Positions 51,101-60,134 of a DNA stretch of 64,000 nucleotides are shown one piece after another (position 1 is the first letter of the stretch; each line of letters begins with the position of its first letter). This DNA comes from Sorangium cellulosum So ce56. GTDB lineage: Bacteria > Myxococcota_A > Polyangia > Polyangiales > Polyangiaceae. The stretch is from the NCBI RefSeq assembly GCF_000067165.1, contig NC_010162.1, positions 9,307,001 through 9,371,000 on the forward strand, given 5' to 3'. The notes below the pieces were generated by a model. The model was not told the DNA's origin. It worked only from the letters and a program-made list of their open reading frames with translations, and made no database searches. The position numbers were made by a program, and so were the translations under genes.

Positions 51101-54100
51101 ACACGAACACGGTCCTGCCTTATATCGACCTCGTCAACGAGGTGCTCGAAGCAGTCGTCGAGCCGCTCGATTTCACCATCGACCTCACGCCCACGGCGCT
51201 GGACCCGGCAAAGGATGGTGATGCGGAGGCGCTCGGCTCGCTCCGCAGCGCCCTTGACGCGGAGGGATACGTGCTCAGCGAGCGCGCGGTCGTCACTCGG
51301 AGCGCCGCCTATACCAACGCGAGCAACGAGTGGATCGTCGAGGAAGACGCCGTCCGCTTCAGGATCCGGGGCAACGCCGCGCCGCTCACGGTGTATCCGG
51401 CTCTCCAGACCAGCGGGACGAACGACTCGCTCGAGGTGTTCCCGGAGCACTTCAACAGCAAGGCTTACGACACGCTCGCGCAGGCCGTCTTCCCATTTCA
51501 TCTGCCGCTGGCGCTCGGCAGGGAAGAGGTCGACGTCTTCCTCAAGCACAAGAACATTCGAAAGCATGAGATCCTCGAGGCGTTCTCGACGAGCGACGTC
51601 GACGTGAAGCTCGGGGATCCGGACATCGCGCTCGCCTACCTGAACCTGATTCCCTCCGAGGCTCAGGCGATCCTCGGCGCGGAGCGCCCCGTCTGGGACT
51701 ACTGGGGCTTCGCGCTCACGACCGGCGAGGAGGCGGTGACCATCCGGCGGCCCGACAAACCCACCGTTCAGATCACCGCCGCGACGACGCCGCCCGACCC
51801 GAGGCCGGCCTGGGTCAAGCTCGTGACCCTGGTGCCCGTGTTCCTGCACCGCACGGGGCTGAGCTACCAAGAGCTGCTCGAGCTCTTGGATACCCGCTTC
51901 GTCCACGTCCAGGCCGCCGATCCGCACGGGCTCCACGTCGTCTCGAGCGCGGACGAACTCGTCGAGTGCAACTACAACGAGTTCCAGATCGCGCACCTCA
52001 ATTCGAACACGCTGCGGCGCATCAGCTTCTTCGTCCGGCTCTGGCGCAAGCTCGGCTGGAGCATGCGCGAGCTCGACGCCTATCTGATGGGCCTCGAGGG
52101 CGGCAACATTCCCAGCAACCTCGTCAGGCTCGCCCAGGTGAAGCGCCTGGTCGACGAGCTGAGGGTCCCGCCGCTCGACGTCGTCGCCTGGTGGGCGGCC
52201 CTCGACACGCGTCGCACCGGGCGAGTCAAGAAGAGCCTGTTCGACGAGGTGTTCCTGGTGGGCGCCCCGAGCCAGGCCGAGTACCAAGGGCTCGAGCGGG
52301 TGCGGCTCGGCGCGACGATCAACCTCTCGACGGTGACGGACGACGAGGACTATCCGGCGCACATCCGCGCCGCCCTTCGCCTGAAGTCGGCCGATATCGA
52401 GCGGCTCTGGGAGGCCGTCATCGAATCACAGCCGGGCACGAACCTCGGGCTGGCCGAGCTCACGAAGATGTACCGGGTAGCGACGTTCTCGAGAGCCATG
52501 GGGCTCTCGGTCGCCGAGTTCTACGACCTCACGGCGCTCGTCGGGAGCCCGTTCGCGACGGGGGGGGCCGATCTCCAGGCGGCCATCCTGAACACCTACG
52601 CCGCGATCCGAGAGCTGAAGCGAGCTCGGGCGACGCGCATGTCTGCCGCTGAGATCGCTTACTATCTGCGCCATGAAAGCGAGCCAGGCGACGCGTTCAT
52701 CCCTGCGGCGGACGCCACGGATCGCGCCGTCCTGCGGCTCTCGGCGGCAGCGGCGGAGATCGAAGCGGCCTATCCGGACCAGTTCCCTGACGTGGCCACG
52801 CTGAGCACCGCCCTCACCAAGGTCATGCCGGCCGACAAGGTCGTGCGGATAATCCAGATCATCGAGGGGCCGCCCCCGCCGCCCAGCCTGGACGATTTCG
52901 ACCCTGCCGATCCCGATCGGCAGGCGAAGTACAACGCCGCGCTCGTGGCGTACGAAGAGCTGATATTCCAGAACCGTGACGTCCTGTGGAACTACCTCTG
53001 GCGATTCGTCCCGCACGCGCTCAGCAACACAGTCCTTGAGCCATTGACCACCTACAACGAAAGTCTGTCGCGCCCGGCGCGCTACAAGATCGTATGGGAC
53101 CTGATCCGCACTCACCTCGTCGAGCAGGCGCGGACGGCCTCGGCCATCACCGTGGCCGCCGAGCTCATGAACCTCGCGCAGGACACGACCCAGATCCTGC
53201 TCACGAAGGAGCTGAAGAGCTCGACCTCGGATCACCCCGCCCTCGACGAGTGGAAGAGCTTCCTGAAAGGGGGATGGAACACCGAGGTGCCGGGTGAGAG
53301 CAGGGCTTTCGTCGTCATCCCGCGGGACGGTATCTACCGCTTCGTCGTCTCCGTCGGCATACCGGACGGAATCGGCCTCGAGCTGACGTTATGGGCGAAC
53401 GGCCAGTGGGTCCCCTTCAGCGGGTGGGGGCTCGGCCAGGGGAGCACACAGCTCATCTACGCCATGCAGACGTTCAAAGCAGGCATGGTCCTCGACATGA
53501 AGATCGACTATGCCGGCCCGGAGCCCGTCTCGCTGCACTGGCGAGTCGACAACGCGGACATCGCGCCCGTGCCGCCGAGCGCCATCATCCCATTCCGGCC
53601 GGAGGCTCATCTCAAGCTGTTCAAGGCCGCCGGGCTCGTGAGAGGTCTCGAGCTGAGGAATCCGGAGCTGAAATACCTCATCGAAGCAGCCAGCTTGATC
53701 GGGCTGTCGCTCGACGCGCTCCCCGTGCGTACGGCCGACGCGGACGTCCCGTGGTCGGCGCTCGCGGGCTTCATCGATCTGCTCGGCCTCCAGCGTTCGG
53801 TGGAGCTCAAGACGACGACCCTGTTCGAGTTCTGGAGCGAAGGCGGCGGCTCGGCCGACGCGAACATCGATGACGTGGCGGCCCTCACCGGATGGCAAGC
53901 AGACGACATTTCGGCCGTCTTCGACCTGCTCTATCCGGCTCCGCCCCCGCATCCGCCCTGGAATGGCCCGAATCGCTCGCAGCTGCTCAAGCTCTGGCAT
54001 GTGCTCGAGGCGACGATGCGGATCGTGCGACGGCTCGAGCTCAAGGCGAGCCAGGTCATCGACCTCTTGCTCAGCCCGGCGCCGACGATCGGCGCAGCCG

Positions 54101-57100
54101 TTCGGCTCAGGAACGTCCTTCGATCGCAGTTCACCAGGGACGCCTGGAAGGAGGTCTTCAAGCCGCTGCGCGACCCGCTCCGGCGGCGCCAGCGCGACGC
54201 CCTCGCGGGATATCTCACGAGCCGCACCATCGAGATCGGCGGCAATGAGCACCACTTCTTCGACGAGAACGACCTCTTCGCTCACTTCCTGATCGACGTC
54301 GAAATGGAGCCCGACACGCTCATCTCGCGCATCCGGCTCGCCTTGAACGTCGTGCAGCTCTTCGTCCATCGCGTCTTCCTCGGGCTCGAGGACGACGCAT
54401 CGCTGATCCAGCTCGAGCGGGCCAAGGACGAGTGGTCGTGGATGCAGAACTATCGGGTCTGGGAGGCCAACCGAAAGGTCTTCCTCTACCCCGAGAACTG
54501 GATCGAGCCCGAGCTGCGCGACGACAAGACCGAGTTCTTCACGGAGCTCGAGAACGAGCTCCTCGAGGGCGACATCACGCACGAGCGGGGCGTCACCGCC
54601 CTCCGCAACTACCTGGAGAAGATGAGCGAGGTGTCGAACCTCGAGGTGGTGGGCACCTACGCCGAGGACGTCTTCTCTTCCGGTGTCAATCACGTCCTGC
54701 ACGTCGTTGGACGCACGCGCTCTCAGCCGCGGAGCTTCTACTACCGGACGTTCCAGGCCAAGCAGTTCCACGACGGGATCTGGACGCCGTGGAAGAAGAT
54801 CAACCTCGAAATCAACGCCGACGTCGTCGCGCCGGTCGTCTTCAATGGCCGCCTGCATCTGTTCTGGCCCCTGGTGCAGAGCAAGCAGAAGCCACAGCCC
54901 CTGCCGGCGAACCAGAGCTTTGTGGACGGCAACAACGCGGGAAAGATGCGGGCGGAGTTCCAGGCGGAGATACGCCTCATGTGGAGCGAGTACGTGGCCT
55001 CCGACAACAAGTGGCTCAAGCCCAAGCTGTCCAAGAGCCGCGTGACGGACAACCATGCCGAGACGATCTTCGATCGGGAGCTCGGGGAAGAGCAGCCCCG
55101 GACGACGGGCTATCACCTGCGCGCCGCGGTCGCGAGCAGCGAGTACGTCTCCGTGGATGTCGTCAAGACGAACGTGCCGGGGGGGGACGGCGTGCTCAGC
55201 CTGAAGGACCTCAGCTCGTTCGCCGCCTGGTTCAGGCGCGACAAAGACTTGCTCCGCCCGACGCGGCTCGGCACGTTCGCCGTCTGGGTTACGGGCGAGG
55301 ATACGCTGGGGTCCAGCGACCTCGTGCTCGCCCTGGGGGAGGACTGGCCGGAAGGAACCCTGCTCAAGCAGAACGCCGCCGTTGAGGTGACGTACCCCGT
55401 CAACAACAAGGTCGCCGGCGATGAGCTTCGCTTCCTGGGCAATACGCCGTTCTTCCGGAGGACCCCGGGCGTGTTTCGCGTCTTCGGCACGAACTTCCCC
55501 TATCTTGGCGGCGCTCAGCGCAAGCCCTTCTTCTACGAGACGCCCTCCAATAGCCTGTTCGCCGTGAGCAAGGGGGTCGTGACGCGGTCGGGCTTGAGCC
55601 GGGAAAAAACGCACGTCGCCTCGTTCTCGACCTTCCACCATCCGCTGGTGATGGAGGTGCGAAAGCGCCTGCAGGCGTTCGGTCCGGAAGGCATCATGAA
55701 CCGCCCGACGCAGGCCCTGCCCGTCGCTGACAACCGGTACTACTCGAACTACTACTACAACTACTACGGCCATCTCTACCTCGGCTACCACATCGCCGGC
55801 GACAGGCAGGCCTGGGGCACGACGCAGCGCATGATCGAGGCGGAGCTTCACCCGAGCCGGAGCGTCGCGCAGCCGTATCCGCTGCCCACGGTCGAGTTCG
55901 GCTATGGAACGCCGTTCGGCATCTACAACTGGGAGCTCTTCTTCCATCTGCCGATGCTGATCGCGGGACGCCTGAGCCAGGACTTGAAGTTCGAAGATGC
56001 GATGAAGTGGCACCACTATGTCTTCGACCCCAAGCAGGAGCTCACTCGATACGAAAATACCAAGCGGTGGGTCGAGAGCCTGCCGGTCGGCTGCCGCTAC
56101 TGGAACTTCCTGCCGTTCTTCGCCAACAAGGACGCGACCGATAGCCTTTCGGCGACGCTGGGCCTCAACAAGGCGCTGTCGGCCTACGATCGCCAGGAGC
56201 TCACCGCGTTGATCGACGACTGGCGGAGTAACCCCTTCAACCCGCACCTCATCGCGCGGCAGCGCCTGGTGGCGTACCAGAAGTTCGTGGTGATGAAGTA
56301 TCTCGACAACCTCATCGCCTGGGCGGATCAGCTCTTCCGGCTGGACACCATCGAATCGATCAATCAAGCGACGCAGCTCTACATCCTGGCGGCCGAGCTG
56401 CTCGGCGATCGCCCCGAGGAGGTCGAGCCGCTGACGGGCGAGCCCAAGTATACCTATCGTGATCTCAAGGCGCGGGGCGTCGACGGCTTCTCGAACGCCA
56501 TCGTCGACGTCGAATACCGGCTCGTGAGCAACAGCGAGCACCTCAAGCAGACCAAGCTCGACCCGGAGGGCTCGGCAGCCGCCTCGATCAAGAGCCTGTC
56601 GCTCAAGACCTTCTACTTCTGCGTGCCGAGGAACGAGCGGCTCGATCGCTACTGGGACACGGTGCAGGACCGTCTGTTCAAGATCAGAAACAGCATGAAC
56701 ATCGACGGTGTCAAGCGGCAGCTCAAGCTGTTCGAGCCGCCGATCGACCCGGCCCTGCTCGTGCGCGCCGCCGCGGCGGGCCTCGACCTCGGGAGCGCGC
56801 TCGTGCAGCTCAACGCACCGATGCCCTGCTACCGCTTCGGCACGTGGATCCAGCGTGCGGTCGATCTTGCGAGCGAGCTCAAGGGCTTCGGGGCGGCGCT
56901 GCTCGCGGCGCTCGAGAAGAAGGACGCCGAGGAGCTGCAGCTTTTGCGCCAGGGGCATGAGATCAAGATGCTCGAGCTCGTGCGCCGGACGCGGCAGACG
57001 CAGATCGCCGAGGCCGAAGAGAACATCAGGGCGCTCGAGCTGTCGCGGGCGCTCGCGGAGGAGCGCCACACGGAATACCGCACGCGCTCTCGCATCAGCA

Positions 57101-58815
57101 AGACCGAGAAGACGCAGATTTCGACGACCGAGTGGAGCAACCTGCTCGAGGTGGGTCAGGGTACATTCCACACGCTCGGCGGGCTGTTCGCGACGGTCCC
57201 CGACGCCGACGCAGGCGTGGTGGGGCCATTTCCGCTCATCAACGTGAACACGAAGATCGGAACCGCCTTCGTCACCACGATGAACTCCATTGCCAGCGCG
57301 CTCGGTGCCGCGGCCAGCTGGACGCGAGGCCGCGCGAACCTCGCCGGCATCAACGCCGGCCACGAGCGGCGCTGGGAGGAGTGGAAGCTGCAAGAGCGGC
57401 TGGCGCGGAAGGAGATCGACCAGATCAACCAGCAGATCGTCGCCGCGCAGATCCGGCGCGACATCGCGCAGCGCGAGCTCGAGAACCATGAGGCGCAGAT
57501 GGAGCACGCGGAGGAGGTGCGCGAGCTCCTGCAGGAGAAGTTCACGAACCGCGACCTCTACCAGTGGATGGTGCGCGAGCTCAGCCGCACTCACCAGCAG
57601 GTGTACAAGCTGGCCCATGACGTGGCGAAGCTCGCCGAGCGCACCTTCCAGTTCGAGCTCGGCGTCGAGGGGGCGAGCTTCATCCAGTTCGGATACTTCG
57701 ACAGCTTGCGGCAAGGGCTGCTCGCCGGCGAGAAGCTCGTCCTCGATCTCAAGCGCATGGAGGTGGCGTACCTCGAGCGCAACAAGCGCGAATTCGAGAT
57801 CCAGAAGCCGATCTCGCTCGCCGCGATCAACCCGGCAGCGCTTCAAGACCTGCGCGAGAGGGGCGCCTGCGAGTTCGAACTGCCGGAGGTGCTGTTCGAT
57901 CTCGACCACCCTGGCCAGTACTTCCGGCGCATCCGGGCGGTGCGGCTCACGATCCCCTGCGTCACCGGGCCGCATACCAGCGTCAGCGCCAAGCTCACCT
58001 TGCTCGGCAGCGCCATCCGCAAGCAGAGCACGGCCAATCCGGCGGCGTACGCCTATACCGGCTACGACGACCCTCGGTTCGTCCATGACCTCGTCGGCAT
58101 TCAATCGATAGCGACGAGCAGCGCGCAGAGCGACGCGGGGTTGTTCGAGCTCAGCTTCCGCGACGAGCGCTACCTGCCGTTCGAGGGCGCAGGCGTCGTC
58201 AGCCGCTGGAGGCTCGAGCTGCCGACCGCGTACCCGCAGTTCGACCACAACACCATCTCCGACGTCGTCATGCAGCTCAGCTACACGGCGCGCGACGGCG
58301 GCGGGACGCTCAAGGACGGCGCTGAAGCCGCCATCGTCGCCGGGCTCAACAGGATCTTGAAGGTCGTCTCCGAGCCGGAGACCGGGCTCGTGCGGGCCCT
58401 TAGCCTGCGCAAGGAGTTCCCCGACGTGTTCCACCGCCTGCTCGTCAACCCGGGCGAGCCGGTCGATGTGACGCTCCTGCCCGAGCACTTCCCGTTCGTG
58501 ATCCGGCGCGCCCGCATGACGCTCGAGCTCGCCAACGTCGTCAATGACGAGGGCTACGTCGACGTTCACGTCATCACCAAGCCCGGCGCCACGCTGAGCG
58601 GCGCCAGCCTCTCGCTGAACGGCGGCCAGCAGAAGCCGGTGACCCCGCAAGATGGCATCGCTGTGCAGTCCCTGCCGAAGGGCGGCGATGACTCCACGAC
58701 GCTGCTCCAGAGCTGGGCCGCCGAGACCTGGGCGCTGCAGCAACAGGGCATGAGCGCGGAAACCGTCGAGGACATCGTCGTTATCGTGAAGTACACGGCG
58801 GCGGCCGCCGGCTGA
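48142..58815 (+). CDS. Tc toxin A component (TcA)
   Basis: A 3557-residue pore-forming subunit of an ABC toxin complex. Residues about 1-235 are an unusual N-terminal beta-sandwich region. An inserted beta-domain occupies about 407-622. The alpha-helical shell contains DLSKCACKHCQTVMSPGAYL, LIDLLEWV and LSYQELLELLDTRFV. A PA14-like domain lies near 1710-1820 (VIPRDGIYRFVVSVGIPDGI). The C-terminal third has the long channel coiled coil (about 2925-3150), with the hydrophobic tip VVGPFPLINVNTKIGTAFVT, and the TcB-binding end (PEVLFDLDHPGQYFRRIRAV). The ATG follows GAGGAAAG; frame upstream has no ribosome site. It forms a pentameric channel that injects the TcB/TcC payload into target cells; the host range here is unknown. 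Confidence 0.95.
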   Translation: MSVPNPYLIHIDLFWPNMSRPTQNEIARVRAFDVNNSVETEVGQSGYDPETGGWQPVIVEKIEAFYPGREQPNLRFRVYNASGQEVGWTDTFNAIQSGSKVRIIIGQSAEIVGSVTWSASSRQLRVIGTVRNKLALAVSGIFIQAYHVAWTSTGIKEIALGTATSGAGGDYEIPYALPPVEATPTLNGTPAGQINLVVYANEVLDPEEPTLKRLSSSEVIFNATREQRLDVEIDRVAASADSEYERLNNGLKTSLGIDEFARMSTLRSLDERPDFLSLVARSSGFDEEQIRAFARASLIAAEINTQVPPSALSPSMSPEVIYPLVRAGLGDNLHALLDVNPDQFFQTLVAAVHRGMVSATLEEKIYPTLVGDWRTVLAKSMNFVPLTPGSKPPWQQQLLELVLGKEERYPKILSVTPQSFGTNTTDHLVVMPPTTAGDLLIVLFACSTEPDATPAGFTQLWNSNHLPSAPMRISGYAAVASGGPGGNTVNFHTSSSLQAAAQVYRVAKNSWKGTIAEGVAAGTAVHDIANQTNPPVCDPPGGIADTLWIACAAITGGPNVSSWPNNYEDHQTTKSSSGAENCLLLSASHATPGNSENPSSFVLDTPIPHECMAQTIGILRMPAEQNPYRAKKEALIGAHFDNLGELAELLSALVDDEALTEQEAEDITFVFEMYEKVGRHYPIVASVYPHKSTQGWKTIEDLATVPLEGQVSNYWIYYAMHAEPNGGYPGDLPGPGHSKAVIYGRRLYELFGKVSPQRRFTARMQEAPAFAAVSQFLTDHPKFSLEKGNVDDYLAGNELTLDEEIVDSIKQIQRVFRLTSDFEAAAHLIDQKLDSAVRIARIPEDRFLADHEEHVGGLTAARDIHRTASHYANEILFTLVKFHQNLNEVGGMTAVPGPVNFSVLDPEHGHTAGLVQTTPASTGSPQRLPNWITLFGDLSKCACKHCQTVMSPGAYLIDLLEWVDGAPKRTLFERRPDLEDIELTCANTNTVLPYIDLVNEVLEAVVEPLDFTIDLTPTALDPAKDGDAEALGSLRSALDAEGYVLSERAVVTRSAAYTNASNEWIVEEDAVRFRIRGNAAPLTVYPALQTSGTNDSLEVFPEHFNSKAYDTLAQAVFPFHLPLALGREEVDVFLKHKNIRKHEILEAFSTSDVDVKLGDPDIALAYLNLIPSEAQAILGAERPVWDYWGFALTTGEEAVTIRRPDKPTVQITAATTPPDPRPAWVKLVTLVPVFLHRTGLSYQELLELLDTRFVHVQAADPHGLHVVSSADELVECNYNEFQIAHLNSNTLRRISFFVRLWRKLGWSMRELDAYLMGLEGGNIPSNLVRLAQVKRLVDELRVPPLDVVAWWAALDTRRTGRVKKSLFDEVFLVGAPSQAEYQGLERVRLGATINLSTVTDDEDYPAHIRAALRLKSADIERLWEAVIESQPGTNLGLAELTKMYRVATFSRAMGLSVAEFYDLTALVGSPFATGGADLQAAILNTYAAIRELKRARATRMSAAEIAYYLRHESEPGDAFIPAADATDRAVLRLSAAAAEIEAAYPDQFPDVATLSTALTKVMPADKVVRIIQIIEGPPPPPSLDDFDPADPDRQAKYNAALVAYEELIFQNRDVLWNYLWRFVPHALSNTVLEPLTTYNESLSRPARYKIVWDLIRTHLVEQARTASAITVAAELMNLAQDTTQILLTKELKSSTSDHPALDEWKSFLKGGWNTEVPGESRAFVVIPRDGIYRFVVSVGIPDGIGLELTLWANGQWVPFSGWGLGQGSTQLIYAMQTFKAGMVLDMKIDYAGPEPVSLHWRVDNADIAPVPPSAIIPFRPEAHLKLFKAAGLVRGLELRNPELKYLIEAASLIGLSLDALPVRTADADVPWSALAGFIDLLGLQRSVELKTTTLFEFWSEGGGSADANIDDVAALTGWQADDISAVFDLLYPAPPPHPPWNGPNRSQLLKLWHVLEATMRIVRRLELKASQVIDLLLSPAPTIGAAVRLRNVLRSQFTRDAWKEVFKPLRDPLRRRQRDALAGYLTSRTIEIGGNEHHFFDENDLFAHFLIDVEMEPDTLISRIRLALNVVQLFVHRVFLGLEDDASLIQLERAKDEWSWMQNYRVWEANRKVFLYPENWIEPELRDDKTEFFTELENELLEGDITHERGVTALRNYLEKMSEVSNLEVVGTYAEDVFSSGVNHVLHVVGRTRSQPRSFYYRTFQAKQFHDGIWTPWKKINLEINADVVAPVVFNGRLHLFWPLVQSKQKPQPLPANQSFVDGNNAGKMRAEFQAEIRLMWSEYVASDNKWLKPKLSKSRVTDNHAETIFDRELGEEQPRTTGYHLRAAVASSEYVSVDVVKTNVPGGDGVLSLKDLSSFAAWFRRDKDLLRPTRLGTFAVWVTGEDTLGSSDLVLALGEDWPEGTLLKQNAAVEVTYPVNNKVAGDELRFLGNTPFFRRTPGVFRVFGTNFPYLGGAQRKPFFYETPSNSLFAVSKGVVTRSGLSREKTHVASFSTFHHPLVMEVRKRLQAFGPEGIMNRPTQALPVADNRYYSNYYYNYYGHLYLGYHIAGDRQAWGTTQRMIEAELHPSRSVAQPYPLPTVEFGYGTPFGIYNWELFFHLPMLIAGRLSQDLKFEDAMKWHHYVFDPKQELTRYENTKRWVESLPVGCRYWNFLPFFANKDATDSLSATLGLNKALSAYDRQELTALIDDWRSNPFNPHLIARQRLVAYQKFVVMKYLDNLIAWADQLFRLDTIESINQATQLYILAAELLGDRPEEVEPLTGEPKYTYRDLKARGVDGFSNAIVDVEYRLVSNSEHLKQTKLDPEGSAAASIKSLSLKTFYFCVPRNERLDRYWDTVQDRLFKIRNSMNIDGVKRQLKLFEPPIDPALLVRAAAAGLDLGSALVQLNAPMPCYRFGTWIQRAVDLASELKGFGAALLAALEKKDAEELQLLRQGHEIKMLELVRRTRQTQIAEAEENIRALELSRALAEERHTEYRTRSRISKTEKTQISTTEWSNLLEVGQGTFHTLGGLFATVPDADAGVVGPFPLINVNTKIGTAFVTTMNSIASALGAAASWTRGRANLAGINAGHERRWEEWKLQERLARKEIDQINQQIVAAQIRRDIAQRELENHEAQMEHAEEVRELLQEKFTNRDLYQWMVRELSRTHQQVYKLAHDVAKLAERTFQFELGVEGASFIQFGYFDSLRQGLLAGEKLVLDLKRMEVAYLERNKREFEIQKPISLAAINPAALQDLRERGACEFELPEVLFDLDHPGQYFRRIRAVRLTIPCVTGPHTSVSAKLTLLGSAIRKQSTANPAAYAYTGYDDPRFVHDLVGIQSIATSSAQSDAGLFELSFRDERYLPFEGAGVVSRWRLELPTAYPQFDHNTISDVVMQLSYTARDGGGTLKDGAEAAIVAGLNRILKVVSEPETGLVRALSLRKEFPDVFHRLLVNPGEPVDVTLLPEHFPFVIRRARMTLELANVVNDEGYVDVHVITKPGATLSGASLSLNGGQQKPVTPQDGIAVQSLPKGGDDSTTLLQSWAAETWALQQQGMSAETVEDIVVIVKYTAAAAG

Positions 58816-58860
58816 AAGCTGAACCGTCAACGGTCTCTACGACGTCATGAGGAGAGCAAC

Positions 58861-60117
58861 ATGGCAAGAGTAATGATCTGGCCCGACATCTACAGAGAGC
58901 AGGGGCACTGGCTCCCCTGCGTCAACCTGGCCAACTCCCTGCATAGCGCCGGCTATACCGTGAATTTCATGGGCATCCCGGACTGCAGCGACATCATATC
59001 CCAGTATGGAATCCCTCAGAGTCCGATTCTAGCATCGGTGTACCCGAGCGGATACTCGTTCGAGAACAAGCTCGAGCCGATCGACCAGCGCTGGAAGCCG
59101 CACCATCTGCTGCCGATATGCCGAGGCGAGCTCGATGATATTTTTCTCGGGCCGTCCGCGCCTGACCTGCTGATCAGCGGCTACTTCACCGCGCTTGAAA
59201 CCCTGATCATCCACCGCAAATACGGGATCCCCTTCATCATCGTCACCACCTACCTCCGGCACCCCGACGACACGCCTCGGCTCCACGCCAAGACGAAGCT
59301 CGTCTACATGCCGCGCGCCGTCTCGCAGAAGATCATCGACGCCGTCTCGCCGGCGCCGGGCCTCGACATCGATCAATTCATCGAGCCGCTCCGAGACCGG
59401 CTCGAGTTGATCCCCTGCCCCCGTGCGTTCGACTTCACCGACGACGACTGGACCCATGGCGACCATGTCAAATACGTCGAGCCCATGATCGAGAGGCAAT
59501 GGCTGGGCGGAGGCCCCCTGCCCAACGACCCGACCGACATCCCGACGGACAAGAAGCTCATCTTCGGCACCTCCGGCTCGCAGGTCCAGGACTACGAGTT
59601 CAAGGCACGGCAGTTCTTCAGCAACCTTATCGCCATGATGAGCACCCATGAGATGGACAAATACCACCTCGTCCTCGCCGTCGGCGACAAGCTCCTCGCC
59701 CAGCTCAGCGTCGAATACGGGATCGACGTGGACAGGCACAACAATCGCCTTCCGAAGAACGTCAGCCTCTTCTCCTGGGTCTCCCAGCTCGACATCCTGA
59801 AGCGAGCCGAGGTGGTGTTCATGCACGGCGGCCTCGCCACGATCAAGGAGTCCATCTGGGAGGAGGTCCCCATCGTCATCGTTCCCCACGGCAAGGACCA
59901 GATGGACAACGCCCTGAGGATCCGGCGGAGCGGCATCGGTGTCGTCTCCGAGGTCGCCGACCTCACTCCGCAGCAGCTCCGCGGCCTCTTCACGGCGGCC
60001 ACATCGAACAAGTGGATCCGGCAGAAGCTCGCGAAGATGAAGGCGTTGTTTCAGGTCGAGGAGAGCAAGGCACCGAAGCCCAGCATTCAACTGATCCAGA
60101 GCGTGGTGGCCCCTTGA
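58861..60117 (+). CDS. UDP-glycosyltransferase-like (GT-B, GT1) protein in Tc operon
   Basis: A 418-residue protein with start ATG 58861 after GAGGAGAG, 45 nt past TcA and 17 nt before TcB, so clearly co-transcribed. It has the two-domain GT-B layout. The N-terminal domain begins MARVMIWPDIYREQGHWLPC (acceptor side). The C-terminal donor site reads HGGLATIKESIWEEVPIVIV (from His322), then PHGKDQMDNALRIRRSGIGV, the plant/macrolide-type UGT signature. No signal peptide is present, so it should act in the cytosol on a small molecule or on a partner protein. Tc operons normally lack such a gene. It may modify the toxin or its payload, or make a linked metabolite. Confidence 0.85.
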   Translation: MARVMIWPDIYREQGHWLPCVNLANSLHSAGYTVNFMGIPDCSDIISQYGIPQSPILASVYPSGYSFENKLEPIDQRWKPHHLLPICRGELDDIFLGPSAPDLLISGYFTALETLIIHRKYGIPFIIVTTYLRHPDDTPRLHAKTKLVYMPRAVSQKIIDAVSPAPGLDIDQFIEPLRDRLELIPCPRAFDFTDDDWTHGDHVKYVEPMIERQWLGGGPLPNDPTDIPTDKKLIFGTSGSQVQDYEFKARQFFSNLIAMMSTHEMDKYHLVLAVGDKLLAQLSVEYGIDVDRHNNRLPKNVSLFSWVSQLDILKRAEVVFMHGGLATIKESIWEEVPIVIVPHGKDQMDNALRIRRSGIGVVSEVADLTPQQLRGLFTAATSNKWIRQKLAKMKALFQVEESKAPKPSIQLIQSVVAP

Positions 60118-60134
60118 ACCGTCGGTGAGGCGTC

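Noticed and set aside
49996..52362. 788-codon minus-strand frame opposite TcA
   Set aside because: Shadow frame; TcA motifs run uninterrupted on the plus strand.
53389..58830. 1813-codon open frame on the minus strand opposite TcA
   Set aside because: It mirrors the TcA frame in high-G+C codons, has no domain motifs or ribosome site, and is rich in Arg/Glu/His typical of antisense shadow frames.
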